Below are positions 23,965-34,650 of a stretch of DNA of 64,000 nt, piece after piece (positions within the stretch are counted from its first letter, which is position 1; each line of letters begins with the position of its first letter). The DNA comes from Monarcha castaneiventris obscurior. Lineage: Eukaryota > Chordata > Aves > Passeriformes > Monarchidae. The stretch is from the NCBI GenBank assembly GCA_026261815.1, contig JAMPIT010000493.1:4853501-4917500 (forward strand). The letters run 5' to 3'. The translations under genes and the position numbers were made by a program. A model generated the notes under the pieces. The model was not told the origin of the DNA. It saw only the letters and a program-made list of their open reading frames with translations, and did no database searches.

Positions 23965-26900
23965 GTGGGTGCCGGGCTGCCGGGAGGGGCTGCGGGTGTG
24001 CTGTGCTCGTGTGTGGCCTCACGCCCTGCCTGCCGTTCTCCCCGCAGGGCTGCGGCGCTGGCTGTCCTCGCCTGCCGCGCCGCCTCGGGTCTGCGTGGTG
24101 GGCAGCGGCCCCGCCGGCTTCTACACGGCTCAGCACATCCTCAAGGTACCGGCGTGGGGCCGGGCCGCGGGGGAGGGAGGCATCTCTGCGCTGCCTGGCT
24201 CTTCAGCAGGTTGTGGGGTGGTTTAGTGGGCTCCTGGCCCTGCTCCAGCCAGGTCTGTGTTGTTGTGGGGCTGCTTGGGGCAGCCCAGAGCCCACAAGGT
24301 CCTCCTGGGCCTCTTTGTTTGGAGTAGGTACCGCTGCTTTCATCCCTGCCCTGCGCCTGGGCCGTCCATTCGGGACTTAGGTTGGTTGCTTCTAGTTCAT
24401 CTCAGGTGATTTTTCTAGATTCAAATAATCAGCAGGAATCTGCCTCGCTCAGAGCTGTTGTCACCCAGCAGGAATGACATTACCTGTGTGCTAAAAGTGG
24501 GTATGTAGGGCCTGCTCTCCTCCCTTCTTCTTCCCCACCAGAATTAAGGCACATGGGTGATGCTTTACCTTGTGTCTGCAAACTTCAGTGCTCCGGGCAG
24601 TCAGGTCTGTTGGGAAATGAGACCTGAACGCAGAACTGGGCTGCTGGCACCCTCCAGAGATACAGCAGCTTAACCCCATCATTAAACCATGCTGTGTTGC
24701 CTCTGGAATGTGTTGGAAAATAGCTGTTACTAAGCCTCAGGGACGAATTTCAGGGCTGCTTAATCTCGGGAAGAGGCTGACTCAAACTACGAGATAACAA
24801 AAGCCTTGCAGCCGAACATCTATCTAAAGCTCTGACCCTGAGGTGGCTCAGCTTAGGGCTTGGGCTTCTCTGCTGGGGCCTGCGAGATGTCTGGCAGGTC
24901 CCCCAGCACCCAAGGTGCTGCACTGGGTGCTTTCCAGCTGGCACTGGGGCTCTCTGATCAGCCCCCCGGGTATTGGATACCCACCAGGTTAGTGTGGAAA
25001 AGGAGCTCAGGACTGGGTAGGGAGATGGAGCCCCACAAGGTGGACTTGATGGTGGTTGGTTGGGGGTCACTCTGTGCTAGACCTTGTGATCTGAGCTGGC
25101 AGTAACAGGTGCAGCATCATCCTGCTCATGGAAAGTCTGGAAGAGGCTGTTTCTGGCTTGCTGCAGCCCCCGCTCCTGCCCCGTATTTCCTCCAGTGGCA
25201 GATGAGTGTTGCTATGCTCCTGTGACCTTTCTGTCCTCATCCCCTGACTGTGACTTTCGTCCCCCACAGCACCATGGCGGGGCCCTGGTGGACATCTACG
25301 AGAAGCTGCCTGTTCCCTTCGGGCTTGTCCGTTTTGGGGTGGCCCCAGACCACCCCGAGGTGAAGGTTGGTGCTGGCTCCCTGCCCTTGCCTGTGTGGAT
25401 GAGTGTGGTGACAGTGGTGGGTGCAGCTGAGGTGGTCACTGTCCTTCCTGGTGCGTCAGGCTCTCTGTGGCATGGAGCTGTCACACCAGAGAGGTCCAGC
25501 TCTCCTCCTTGTCCATGCTATGGTCACAGATAGGTGACATGGGACACTGGCATTAGGGCTCTGGACAGTGGGTCAGAACCAAGGGTTTGTGATGGGAAGT
25601 GCTGCTCCTGATGCTGGTTAGCCTGGCCTAGAGCAAGGCCAAAGAGCATGGATAGGTTTCTTTTTCCCTGGGTGCTTTGTACCAGCAAGATCTCACCTGC
25701 TCATTGCTGCTGTCGTTTGCCCCTCGGTCAGTACCCATTCTGGGAGCACACAGATCTCCTCGTGGGGGCTGTGCAGCTGGGCTGTAGGTGCTCTCCGTGG
25801 GCAAGGAAAAGCTAAGCCAAGGATTTCCCAACCATTTTTTGAGTGCCACTCACTTTGCCTGGCAGTGAGTTGTACCCAGGGGTATCTGCTGTATCTGAGC
25901 TGGAGTGGAGGTGGTTGGAAAGGTAGGACACAGGAGACCCAGATACAGCAATATCTTGCAGTGATTTACTCCAATCCCTGGAGATCATAAGACCAAAATG
26001 CCTGGATCCCTTTGTGCTGAGAGAGGAGGAATGGACATACTGCAGACACTGCCTCAGCTGTTACGGTGGTATCTGTCCTGTCCCCAGGCTGAGTCCCTCT
26101 GGAGCTGCAGGGGTGAGAGTGGTGGTTTTTGCTGTGTAGCCCTGATCACTTAGAAAAAGGTCTGGATGCCATCCTGCCCTGCATCCTCTCTCGAGGAAGT
26201 GGCTTTCAGGAAGGGTTGAGATGAGATGAGATGCCAGCAGAGGGGGTCAGGTGGGCTGCAAACCTCACTTTAGGGAAGGAGTTCTCCCCTGCAGAGGTGT
26301 TTATTCTGAGGGGCTGAATGTACTGGAAAGGTCTTGTCCTCCCCAGGTGGGTGCAAAATGTGGATTTTCCTTTCACAAAGGGTGCTGGAGAGAGTGCCAA
26401 GTCACAGCTGTGCTTATCTCCCTGTGAGTTATCTCTGGCTGTTGGTAGATAAGAGTCTCAGAATAACTTCACTGGGAAGAGGCGGTGAAGCATCTCAAGG
26501 CTGGAGGGGACGGGGACAGGGATCTCCTGTTGGCAGCAGGCCTTGGCCCTGGCTGTGGGACGTAACTCCAGGTCTGTGATCTCTGCAGAACGTGATCAAC
26601 ACCTTCACGCAGACGGCGCGCTCGGAGCGCTGTGCCTACTATGGGAACGTCACTGTGGGCAGGGATGTGACTGTGCCGGAGCTGCAGCAGGCGTACCACG
26701 CCGTGGTGCTGGTGGGTACCCACTGCCCTGGTGCCCCAAGGGTCCTGGGAAAGGTCTGCAGGGTTATTCCCCACTGGGATCTTGGGAAGAGTGTTTGGGG
26801 GAGGTGTTTCTGGGTGCCTTGTTACCATGGGAAACTCTTCCCAGCCTCGGGACAGCTCAGATGCTCCAAGGCTTGTCCAAAGCCCTTGCAGGGAGTGTGT

Positions 26901-29900
26901 GCTGGGGCTTGGCATCGAGCACAGGTCTCTGAAACCTCTCCCTGTGCTGGCCAGTGCTTATTTCAGCGTGCCATGGATTTGTCCTTGCTGCTCAGTCCTC
27001 AGCTTGTCATGCTCTGCCTTGGACCAAGGACGTCAAATTTGGCTCTGGAGCCCAGGAGGATGAGGTGGATGAAGCCCCTCTGCTTGGGCTGTGTTTAGCC
27101 CTTCCATTGAGTATCCCAGCCCTTGGGATGGGATATCACATCCATGCAGTGACCCTGGCAGCAGCTGGAAGGGGAGATTTGTGTTTTGGTGTCAAACCCT
27201 GCACATGGTGACATCTTTGACTGTCTGCTCCCTCCTCAGAGTTATGGTGCTGAAGACAACCGGGTCCTGGGGATCCCAGGGGAGAACCTCCCCGGTGTTT
27301 ACTCAGCCCGAGCCTTCGTGGGCTGGTACAACGGGCTGCCCGAGAACCGGGATGTGAGTACGGCCCTGTGCTTCCCTGCCCTTCCTCCCGTCCTTCTTCC
27401 CATCCCAACGCAGGCATTCAACTCCAGATTAAGTCCTGAAAGGCCTGCAATTGGAAAAGATTAGCAGGAGCCATGTTAAATCCTTCTTAGATGGTAGAAA
27501 TGTGAGCAATTTGCACATCAGTGAGAGTGGATTAGCTGGCTCTGCACGTTGGCAGCACATTTTGGCAGGGCCAGATGGGAGCCTATAGGGGTGATGCTCT
27601 GCTTCCTGAGGAGGCTTTTGGGCCAAAACAGCTCCTGCTCCCAGGGGAGCAGGTGAGGCAGGAAGAGGGATTGTGTGGGGTGGCTGTGTTTGCTTGGGGA
27701 GGAGGCTGCTGTGGAGTTTCCCCATCTGCATTACATCTTTTTGAGGCAAAGCAGGGTGGAAGGGAGTTTGGGTGGTACGAGCGGGTCTAAAGGGATGGAC
27801 ATCATGGAGGCCATGTGGATTCAGTCACAGCTGGGTCTCTCCCCACAGCTAAAGCCTGACCTGAGCTGTGAGACAGCGCTGATTCTGGGTCATGGCAACG
27901 TGGCACTGGACATTGCCCGGATCCTCCTGTCTCCACTACAGCTCCTCAGGGTGAGTGATGGGTGCTCTGCACCATGAGGGCAGCCCAGGCCACAAATTCC
28001 CTCCCTGCTGGGTGGCTGCTGGCTCCCACCCATCTCAGCCAAAACCTCAGACTCCCCTGTCTTTGGGATCTTTCCCCAGGGAAGGCTGCTGCCTCTTGGG
28101 TGCACCCATGGATTCTGTAGGGAGTGATCCAAGTCTGTGGCCATACCTTGGGTGATGCTGCAGAGCCCTCTGGATTGCTCTGCTGGCGTCCATAAAGTTG
28201 GAAATTCCCATGAGGAGCAAAGGAGGAGCCACTTTCCCTCTTCTGCCACTAAACCAGAAACTTCTGTTGGGGTTTATCTTTTCCTACTGGAGCTGAGGGT
28301 AGCAGCTTGGTTTCAGCTGGTGGCACTGGGCAGACTGGGGCACCTCATCCCTACAGACAGCTGGGAGCTGGTGTGCACCAGCTGCTCCATACAGCTGCTG
28401 CTCCAGATGTTGGCAGCAAAGGCTTTCCCTCTGGGAGAAATGCCACGAGGTTTGTTACAGCTGTGCAACAACTTCCTGTATTAATATCTAAATTAATTTT
28501 AAAAAACCCAAACTTGGAGGCTCTGCTAACCAGTGACTAAAGCCATCTGGGAGCTGTGCTGCAAAAGACATGGCACTGGAATGAGTGCCAGGGTGGGCAG
28601 GAATGGTTTGTCCTGGTTGCCTGGTGTCTCTCCCATCGTGTTTTCTCTGGAAAAGATCTTGCAATCTAGATAAACACACGTGATGGAAACAGAGCACAGG
28701 ATTTCTGTGAGGTGCCAATGCCAGGTTGAGGCCTGGCCATGCTTGTGCTTGTGCTGGAGCTGCCTGGGGCGGGCAGGTGGTGATTTGAGCTGTGGGTTGC
28801 AGCAGGTTTCATGCAGAGCCTGTATATCCTGAGCTGGGAAGTCACCCAACAGCATCTGCAGGCACCTCAGAATGGAGCTCACTGGAAGGCTTTGCTCTGT
28901 TAGCCCCAAGGTGAACCTGCTGGGTGGATCCCCCGGGGCAGTCACGGGGTGCTGGCTCGTTACCTCTGGTGCATTATGGCCTCGGAAAGAACATTCAGCG
29001 ATGAGGGACCAGCTGTGCAAATAGCTCTGTGCAAAGGGAGATGACTTGTTTCCCATCCTCGCCGGGGCTCTCTGCATGCACAGCCAGCTTTTCTGCTGAT
29101 TTTTCACCTTCAGAGGCTGTGCCTTCCCCCCAACTCCCTCCAGATCTGCCCTCATCCCACTCTGCCGTCTCTGTTTTGCAGAAGACAGACATCACTGACA
29201 GCTCCCTGGCAGCTCTTGCCTGCAGCAAGGTGAAGCGTGTCTGGCTGGTTGGGAGGAGGGGACCTCTCCAAGTCGCTTTCACCATCAAGGTGAGGCTGGA
29301 GGTGATGCTGTTTCCCAGAGCTGAGCCCCAAACTGCTGGTCCCTGGTGGGGAGAGGTGGTTTGGGGGTGAGTGTGGATCCTCCTTCCTGCACCCATTTCC
29401 TGGCTCCTAGCCTGGACTGCTAAGGAGGGGGGTCTGGCACTGTTGGATGTCCTTTCTCTGCTGGAGGTAACATTTTCCTGCCCACAATTCCCAGGAGCTG
29501 CGGGAGATGATAAACCTGCCTGGTGCCAGAGCTGTCCTGGACCCTGCTGACTTCACAGGCCTCGAAAATGCTGTTAAAGGTGAGGGAAGTGTGCCATGCT
29601 CCTCCAGACAGGGCATCACCTTGGCAGGTGAGCACCCAGGAGTGATCTGGAGGTGCTCAGAGTGTACATCAGAGAATCTCTTGTCCTGTGCCTAATGCCT
29701 GGCTCGTGAAGGCTCAGTTACCATGGTGTGTCACGTCCTTAGAGTGCCAGGAGGCACCAAGACAAGGGAACATCGTGTATCTCTGTTTGTGCAGCCACTC
29801 AGTGCTTACAACCTGAGTGATGAGGGCAGGAGACTCAGGAGGGCTGAGGGAACCTTGCAGGGGAGATCCCAAGGCTGTTGATTTAAGAGCTTCCTGTAGA

Positions 29901-32272
29901 CCTAAAAAGAAAACACTGAGTTCAAGGGTGTCCAGAGACCTGCTCTTCTCCACAGGCTGCTGCCTCCGAGCACCAGCAAGACAGGGAATTGCAGACTTTG
30001 ATTTGTGTGTCCCACTGGCCTCAAGCCTCAGGAGGTCCCCTGGTCACTTTGACTTGCAGTTTGTCATCTCAAAGGTGTTGGACTCCCACCAGCATGACAG
30101 ACTCACATACTGACACTGCCCCGACGTGGCCTCGGCCCCGTGCTGTGTCCCAAGGGGCTTTTGCTGATTCCTGTTGCGAAGATTTCTCTCTTTTCCTAGA
30201 TGCTCCCAGGCCCAGGAAGCGACTGACTGAGCTGATGATCAAAACAGCCCTGGAGAAGCCAGTGGAGGTGCAGGCAGGGGCAGCAGCCCCCCGGGTGTGG
30301 GGGCTGAAGTTCCAGCGCAGCCCCCAGGAAGTGCTGCCCAGTGCTGATGGGAGGAGGGCGAGGGGCATCCGCATGGCCCTGACCCGCCTGGAGGTACCAG
30401 GGGGGCTGGTGTGGCCCTGGGAGGCTGGGATGGTCAGAACACTGTTGCATCCCTTGGGAATCTCTCTGAAGACAGCTCTGTGTTCCCTGTCTGGCTAGAG
30501 TGGTCTCTGGCAGGCTCTCAGGGAATCTGGTACCGACAAGAGCTTCTGGTACCACTCAGAGTTTTTCCACAGGGAGCTCCTTCCATGATGCTGCTGCAGA
30601 ATGGCCTTTAGCAAATACCCAGGGGTCACAGATGCCAAAGGGGACTGGAGGGGGCCACTGCTCTGCAGTGGTGACTGTGGTGGCCAGCAGCCTTTTCCTC
30701 CCTCTCTCAGGGCTCGGGTGACTCTGCCAAAGCCATTCCCACTGGAGATGTGGAGGAGCTGGAGTGTGGGCTGGTGCTCAGTAGCATTGGCTACCGGAGC
30801 CTGCCGCTGGACCCGGCTGTGCCCTTCGACAGCCAGCATGGGGTCATCCCCAACAGCTCGGGCAGAGTGGAGGGTGTCCCAGGTCTGTATCCACAGGGAT
30901 TTGCATGGGACATGTTGAGCACCGTGGGTGGGTTGGGGGCTTTGGGGTGGGAAGTTCATTCACTGAGGGGATGGATATTGCACACCTTGGAGAGTGGAAG
31001 CTGAGGAAATGAGCTGCCTCTCTCAGGGGTTAAGAGCTGGCTGGTCTCCATCTCTTTTTAGGGTTGTCTGGTTTAGCACAGGGGGGTTTTACTGCATGCT
31101 GTTACTGAAGTGACACAGCCCATGCAGCTGCTTAGTGCTAATCTGTAGGCACACAAATTCCTGCCACAGCACTGTCTGAGGGTCTATTCACACCACCAAG
31201 ATGGGGAACGGGGCAAGGACTTGCAGCCAGAAGGGTCCGAGGGCATGTGCTGACCCGAGCCTGGCTGCCCCATGTGCCCCTGCAGGTCTGTACTGCAGCG
31301 GGTGGGTGAAGAGAGGACCCACGGGCGTGATCATCACCACCATGAACGACAGCTTTGACACTGCCCAGTCTGTGCTGGAGGATCTCCAGGGAGGTGTGCT
31401 GGATACATCCCCTTCCAGAGAAGGCTTTGGGGTCGTGGAGAGCATCCTGCGCAGCCGAGGTCAGTGTGAGGCTCAGTAGCAGCCAGCAGGAGGGTTCAAT
31501 GCAGCCAGACTCCTCCTGGATCTGTGAGGGAGCAGAGTCTGAACCATGGGAATGTATTTTGCTGCTGTTTCGACGTTCCAAAACCCAGGGAGAACAGGAC
31601 TTGAGTTCTCTAAAATATCTATGTCATTGCTAAGGTTAATGACCACTTTCTGGGAAGGGCCATTAAAAGCAGCACAGACCTTGGGTAAAATGTCACTGTC
31701 AGCTGCCGAGACAGTGAGCTATTGCTCTTGAGTGGTTTTCCTAGTAATCCTTCCAAGCAAGTTAGGGGAAAGATTAAAATGCCCAGGAGAGTAATTTGCT
31801 GTAGCCGTGTTTAAAGACATTCAATTAAAGTGTGTGTGTGTGTTTTGCCTCTTAAACTGTCTGAGGCTTAACAGTGAACTGGAAGCATTTTGTCCCCTGA
31901 GGTGGTTTGTGCTTGCCGTTGTTACGGCTCGCAAAGGTCTGACTGATCCGAGCCGACTGGAACCTGCCACCCCTCTCCTTGTGGCGTTAGAAATTATTTC
32001 TCCTTTGCGAGGCTGAGCTCTGACACCGTGTCGGAAAAGGGCAGCTTTGCTGCTGCATCAGGGCCCTGCCAACGGGGAGGTGAGGCTGAACTTGTTCTCA
32101 CCTGGTTAAGTTCTCTCTCCCATCTCTCACCATCGCCCCAGGGGTCCGTCCTGTTTCCTTCTCGGACTGGGAGAAGATTGATGCTGCTGAAGTGGCGAGA
32201 GGCAAAGCTGCTGGCAAACCCCGGGAGAAGATTGTGGATCCTGTGGAGATGCTGCGGATCATCGGTCACTAG
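23934..32272 (+). CDS. FDXR: FDXR, mitochondrial NADPH:adrenodoxin (ferredoxin) reductase (12 coding exons)
   Basis: Twelve exons joined in phase give 475 residues (human about 491). The enzyme is an FAD protein of the mitochondrial matrix that passes electrons from NADPH to ferredoxins FDX1/FDX2 for steroidogenic P450s and iron-sulfur cluster assembly. The N-terminus is a short arginine-containing presequence (about residues 1-22). The FAD-binding GSGPAG is at 29-34 and [21 protein letters not shown] follows. The NADP-binding GHGNVA is at 168-173, with the GRR pair that contacts the NADP phosphate at 212-214. [11 protein letters not shown] near the C-terminus (380-390) closes the FAD site. 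Mammals have Gln at the position of His169 here; this is conservative within the GxGxxA loop. Exons: 23934-23964, 24048-24145, 25270-25365, 26589-26711, 27240-27353, 27849-27950, 29182-29289, 29495-29579, 30200-30393, 30711-30882, 31286-31459, 32142-32272. Introns (83 bp to 1.2 kb) show no further gene. Confidence 0.97.
24048..24145 (+). CDS. FDXR: FDXR coding exon 2
   Basis: Acceptor CCCGCAG before 24048, donor GTACCG at 24146. It encodes the end of the presequence and [18 protein letters not shown] with the FAD dinucleotide-binding loop. Confidence 0.95.
25270..25365 (+). CDS. FDXR: FDXR coding exon 3
   Basis: Acceptor CCCACAG before 25270, donor GTTGGT at 25366. It encodes residues 44-75, including the highly conserved [16 protein letters not shown]. 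Confidence 0.95.
26589..26711 (+). CDS. FDXR: FDXR coding exon 4
   Basis: Acceptor CTCTGCAG before 26589, donor GTGGGT at 26712. It encodes residues 76-116, [10 protein letters not shown]...YHAVVL. Confidence 0.95.
27240..27353 (+). CDS. FDXR: FDXR coding exon 5
   Basis: Acceptor CTCCTCAG before 27240, donor GTGAGT at 27354. It encodes SYGAEDNR...[16 protein letters not shown] (117-154). Confidence 0.95.
27849..27950 (+). CDS. FDXR: FDXR coding exon 6
   Basis: Acceptor CCCCACAG before 27849, donor GTGAGT at 27951. It encodes 155-188 with the NADP-binding [11 protein letters not shown]. Confidence 0.95.
29182..29289 (+). CDS. FDXR: FDXR coding exon 7
   Basis: Acceptor TTTTGCAG before 29182, donor GTGAGG at 29290. 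It encodes [12 protein letters not shown]...[17 protein letters not shown] (189-224). Confidence 0.95.
29495..29579 (+). CDS. FDXR: FDXR coding exon 8
   Basis: Acceptor TTCCCAG before 29495, donor GTGAGG at 29580, phase 1. It encodes [20 protein letters not shown]. Confidence 0.95.
30200..30393 (+). CDS. FDXR: FDXR coding exon 9
   Basis: Acceptor TTTCCTAG before 30200, donor GTACCA at 30394. It encodes residues 253-317, [15 protein letters not shown] and [15 protein letters not shown]. Confidence 0.95.
30711..30882 (+). CDS. FDXR: FDXR coding exon 10
   Basis: Acceptor CTCTCAG before 30711, donor GTCTGT at 30883, phase 1. It encodes the conserved [12 protein letters not shown] and [12 protein letters not shown]. 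Confidence 0.95.
31286..31459 (+). CDS. FDXR: FDXR coding exon 11
   Basis: Acceptor CCTGCAG before 31286, donor GTCAGT at 31460, phase 1. It encodes [19 protein letters not shown], the C-terminal FAD-site loop. Confidence 0.95.
32142..32272 (+). CDS. FDXR: FDXR coding exon 12 with stop
   Basis: Acceptor GCCCCAG before 32142; TAG stop at 32270-32272. It encodes [19 protein letters not shown] and ends EMLRIIGH, as in other vertebrates. Confidence 0.96.
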
Positions 32273-32745
32273 GGCAGCAGTGGTGGGAACGTGGCACTGC
32301 TCCAGTGGTACCATCCTGGGGCAGCACCAGTGGGTCATGAGCAGAGCCTGGGAGCACAGGGCTTGTGCCTGGGGCTGGTGGTGGCTCCAGAGGGGTGTGT
32401 GACACTGGGGCCTCTCCGGTAATGATGAACTCTGGGTTCCCAAAATCTCAAGACCTGAGACTGCTGGCTGGCCCCACATCCCTGCAGCCAGCTGCCATTC
32501 CTGGGGTGATTCTTGTCGTGTCCTTGGAGCATTAATGAATCATGCAGTGAAGGTGGAGTGTGTGCACCTGGGGGACTCCTGGCCAGCCACTTTCCCGTGG
32601 CAAGTCACATGGAGAAGCTTCCCTGTGTCTTGCTGCCTCCCCTTTAAGCCACAAGCCAAATGGCTTTGTTGCCTTGTCATTCGTGCCAGAGCAGGCATCT
32701 TTTAATGATTGTCTTTTTAAATAAACCCTTCCAGGGAAGCCAAAA
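32273..32745 (+). other. FDXR: FDXR 3'UTR
   Basis: Sequence from the stop codon to just past the AATAAA at 32720-32725. The end is estimated from the usual 10-30 nt distance to the cleavage site. Confidence 0.7.
32720..32725 (+). terminator. FDXR: FDXR poly(A) signal AATAAA
   Basis: Canonical hexamer 448 bp after the FDXR stop, the first on the plus strand in the 3' flank. Confidence 0.8.
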
Positions 32746-34189
32746 TGGACCTGCTACTTGAGTCTGGCTTCTTTGCCTGCCACTGCCTTAACCTCAGAGC
32801 AGCCCCTAGGTGCTGCAGCTCCTGCAACGTCCCAAGGCAAGGCAGCTCCAGGTGCTCTCCACTTGTGAGCTCTACAGAGGCAGAAAAGGACATTAATTTG
32901 CTTTCTGCTTCCCACAGTTAAATCCCAGCAGAGCCTGGGTTCTGTTTTACGGGGAGGATTGGGATAACAAGCATGTAATTGCTTTGTTACGGATCATGCG
33001 GGGTCCTGTGCCCATCAGTACCTGCCAGTGCTGACTGGTGCTAACAGTGCCTTGAGCTCTTTGTCTCCTTTCACTGGTGGGGTTATTTTTCTGGCCTGTG
33101 TGTTTTGAAGCTTATTAAATGCTTCTCTTAGCCCAGATTGCCTACAGTGACGGTGTCAGGTTTTAAGCCAGATTACAAGCCGTGAGCTGTAATCTCTTCT
33201 TTATCCGTGGTGCAGGGGCAGCATCAGCAGGGCCCCTTCCCTGGCTGTCCCTGACCCCCCCCGTGCTCCCCGCCAGAGCACGGCAGGATTGCAACCCCTC
33301 CTCCTTGGCCTGTGGAAATGGTGACAGTGGCAGTGGCTCTGTCATGGAGGCAGAGGGTAAATCGAGCTAGGGCAACCTCCCCCTCAGCCCAGCCCTCTCT
33401 CACGGCAGAGGACTTGCCCACAGGGCACTGTTCTCCCATCTCATCTCTGTCTCGACTCAAGGAAGGGAGATCTCTTGACTTCTCCCTATTTTCCTCTTTT
33501 TCTCTCCCATCCTTTTCTATTTAAATCTCATTTGCAAGCTCATTAAGAAACTCAGGAAATGTGATAATGGGAACTCATACTCAAACGTGCAATAAAGCTT
33601 TTGTGGAACAGCTGCTTGTGTGATGTGGCTCTCCTTACGTCTCGCGGCTGATGCAGTCCTAATGCTGAACTCTTGAGCAGGAGATGACATCGATGCTGGG
33701 TTCCGAGGTGAATCAGAGCTTTGGGAAGGGGGATGTGGAGGCGAGGGGGCTGCACCTACCATGGGGAGCAGCAGTTCAGGTTGACAGCCCAGCCAGGAAC
33801 GTGATGCCAAAGGGCTTCTTGTGGCTGCATCAAATCTGAAGGTTTTGGGAAGAGAGGAGACGGCTCCTCCCCAGGGTTTTCTTCCACATAGCCTTGAATG
33901 TTGATGCCAGGGTGCTTTTGTAGCCGTGGTAAAGGCCACCGTGCTCGTGCTGAGCCTGGCACATGGCTGTTCCCAAACTGAGGATGCTTCAGGGTAGTTT
34001 TTGGGCTGTGATAACAGATTAACGGGAGTGTCTGTCCTTGCTGAGCTCAGTGACCTTGCTCAACCCTGAACCTGGCCAAGGCCCTGGGGTTAATGCTGGT
34101 CTGTGGGAAAACCATGGGATGATGAAGGTCAGTGAAGGACAGGGGACTGAGCCTCATGGGCAGAGGGAGGATGGTTACAACACCTCCAG

Positions 34190-34650
34190 CTCCCCTTCCT
34201 CTGCTGCCGAGGCCCCCAAGCGCCAGCCCCGTGTCCCGGTTTCTCCTGCCCCCCCATCGCGGTGCCTGCTCTCCATCCTCCCCGGGGCAGCGGGATGCAT
34301 CCAGCGCCGGGAAGGTCCCCGTCCCCGGCCGCCGTGTCGTTAGGTGGCGCTGGGAGTCCGCACCGGGGAGCGGAGGGGCAGGGAGGGGATGGGGGTGACC
34401 TGGCACCCCCGGCCCGGGGGCTCCCAGCGCTCCTGCTGCCCGCCGGGGCTCCGGGCAGCCTGAGGAGCCCTCGCAGGCTCCCGCTCGCATTCGGGTTCTG
34501 CTTTTAGGCGTGAACAACCTTGCGTTTGCTCCAGGTGTGTCCCCACCGCGGAGGTGCGAGAGGGCAGCCTCGCTGGGCAGCCATCCCCTCGCCCTCCGCT
34601 CTCCCGAGCTGCCAGAGGAGCAGCTCCAAGGCCATTTCCTGACGCAGGTG
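34190..34650. promoter_or_regulatory. CpG-rich patch, possible alternative promoter
   Basis: GC- and CpG-rich block ending in a good donor-like ACGCAG-GTGAGG (GT at 34648) and holding an acceptor-like TTGCTCCAG near 34534. It could be an alternative or non-coding 5' exon of GRIN2C, or an unrelated island. No coding meaning was found. Confidence 0.35.

Noticed and set aside
22877..24136. 419-codon minus-strand open frame with PVIPVIPV and LSRLSR repeats
   Set aside because: It is the G-rich minisatellite read in the minus direction and runs antisense through FDXR exons 1 and 2. There is no splice or domain support.
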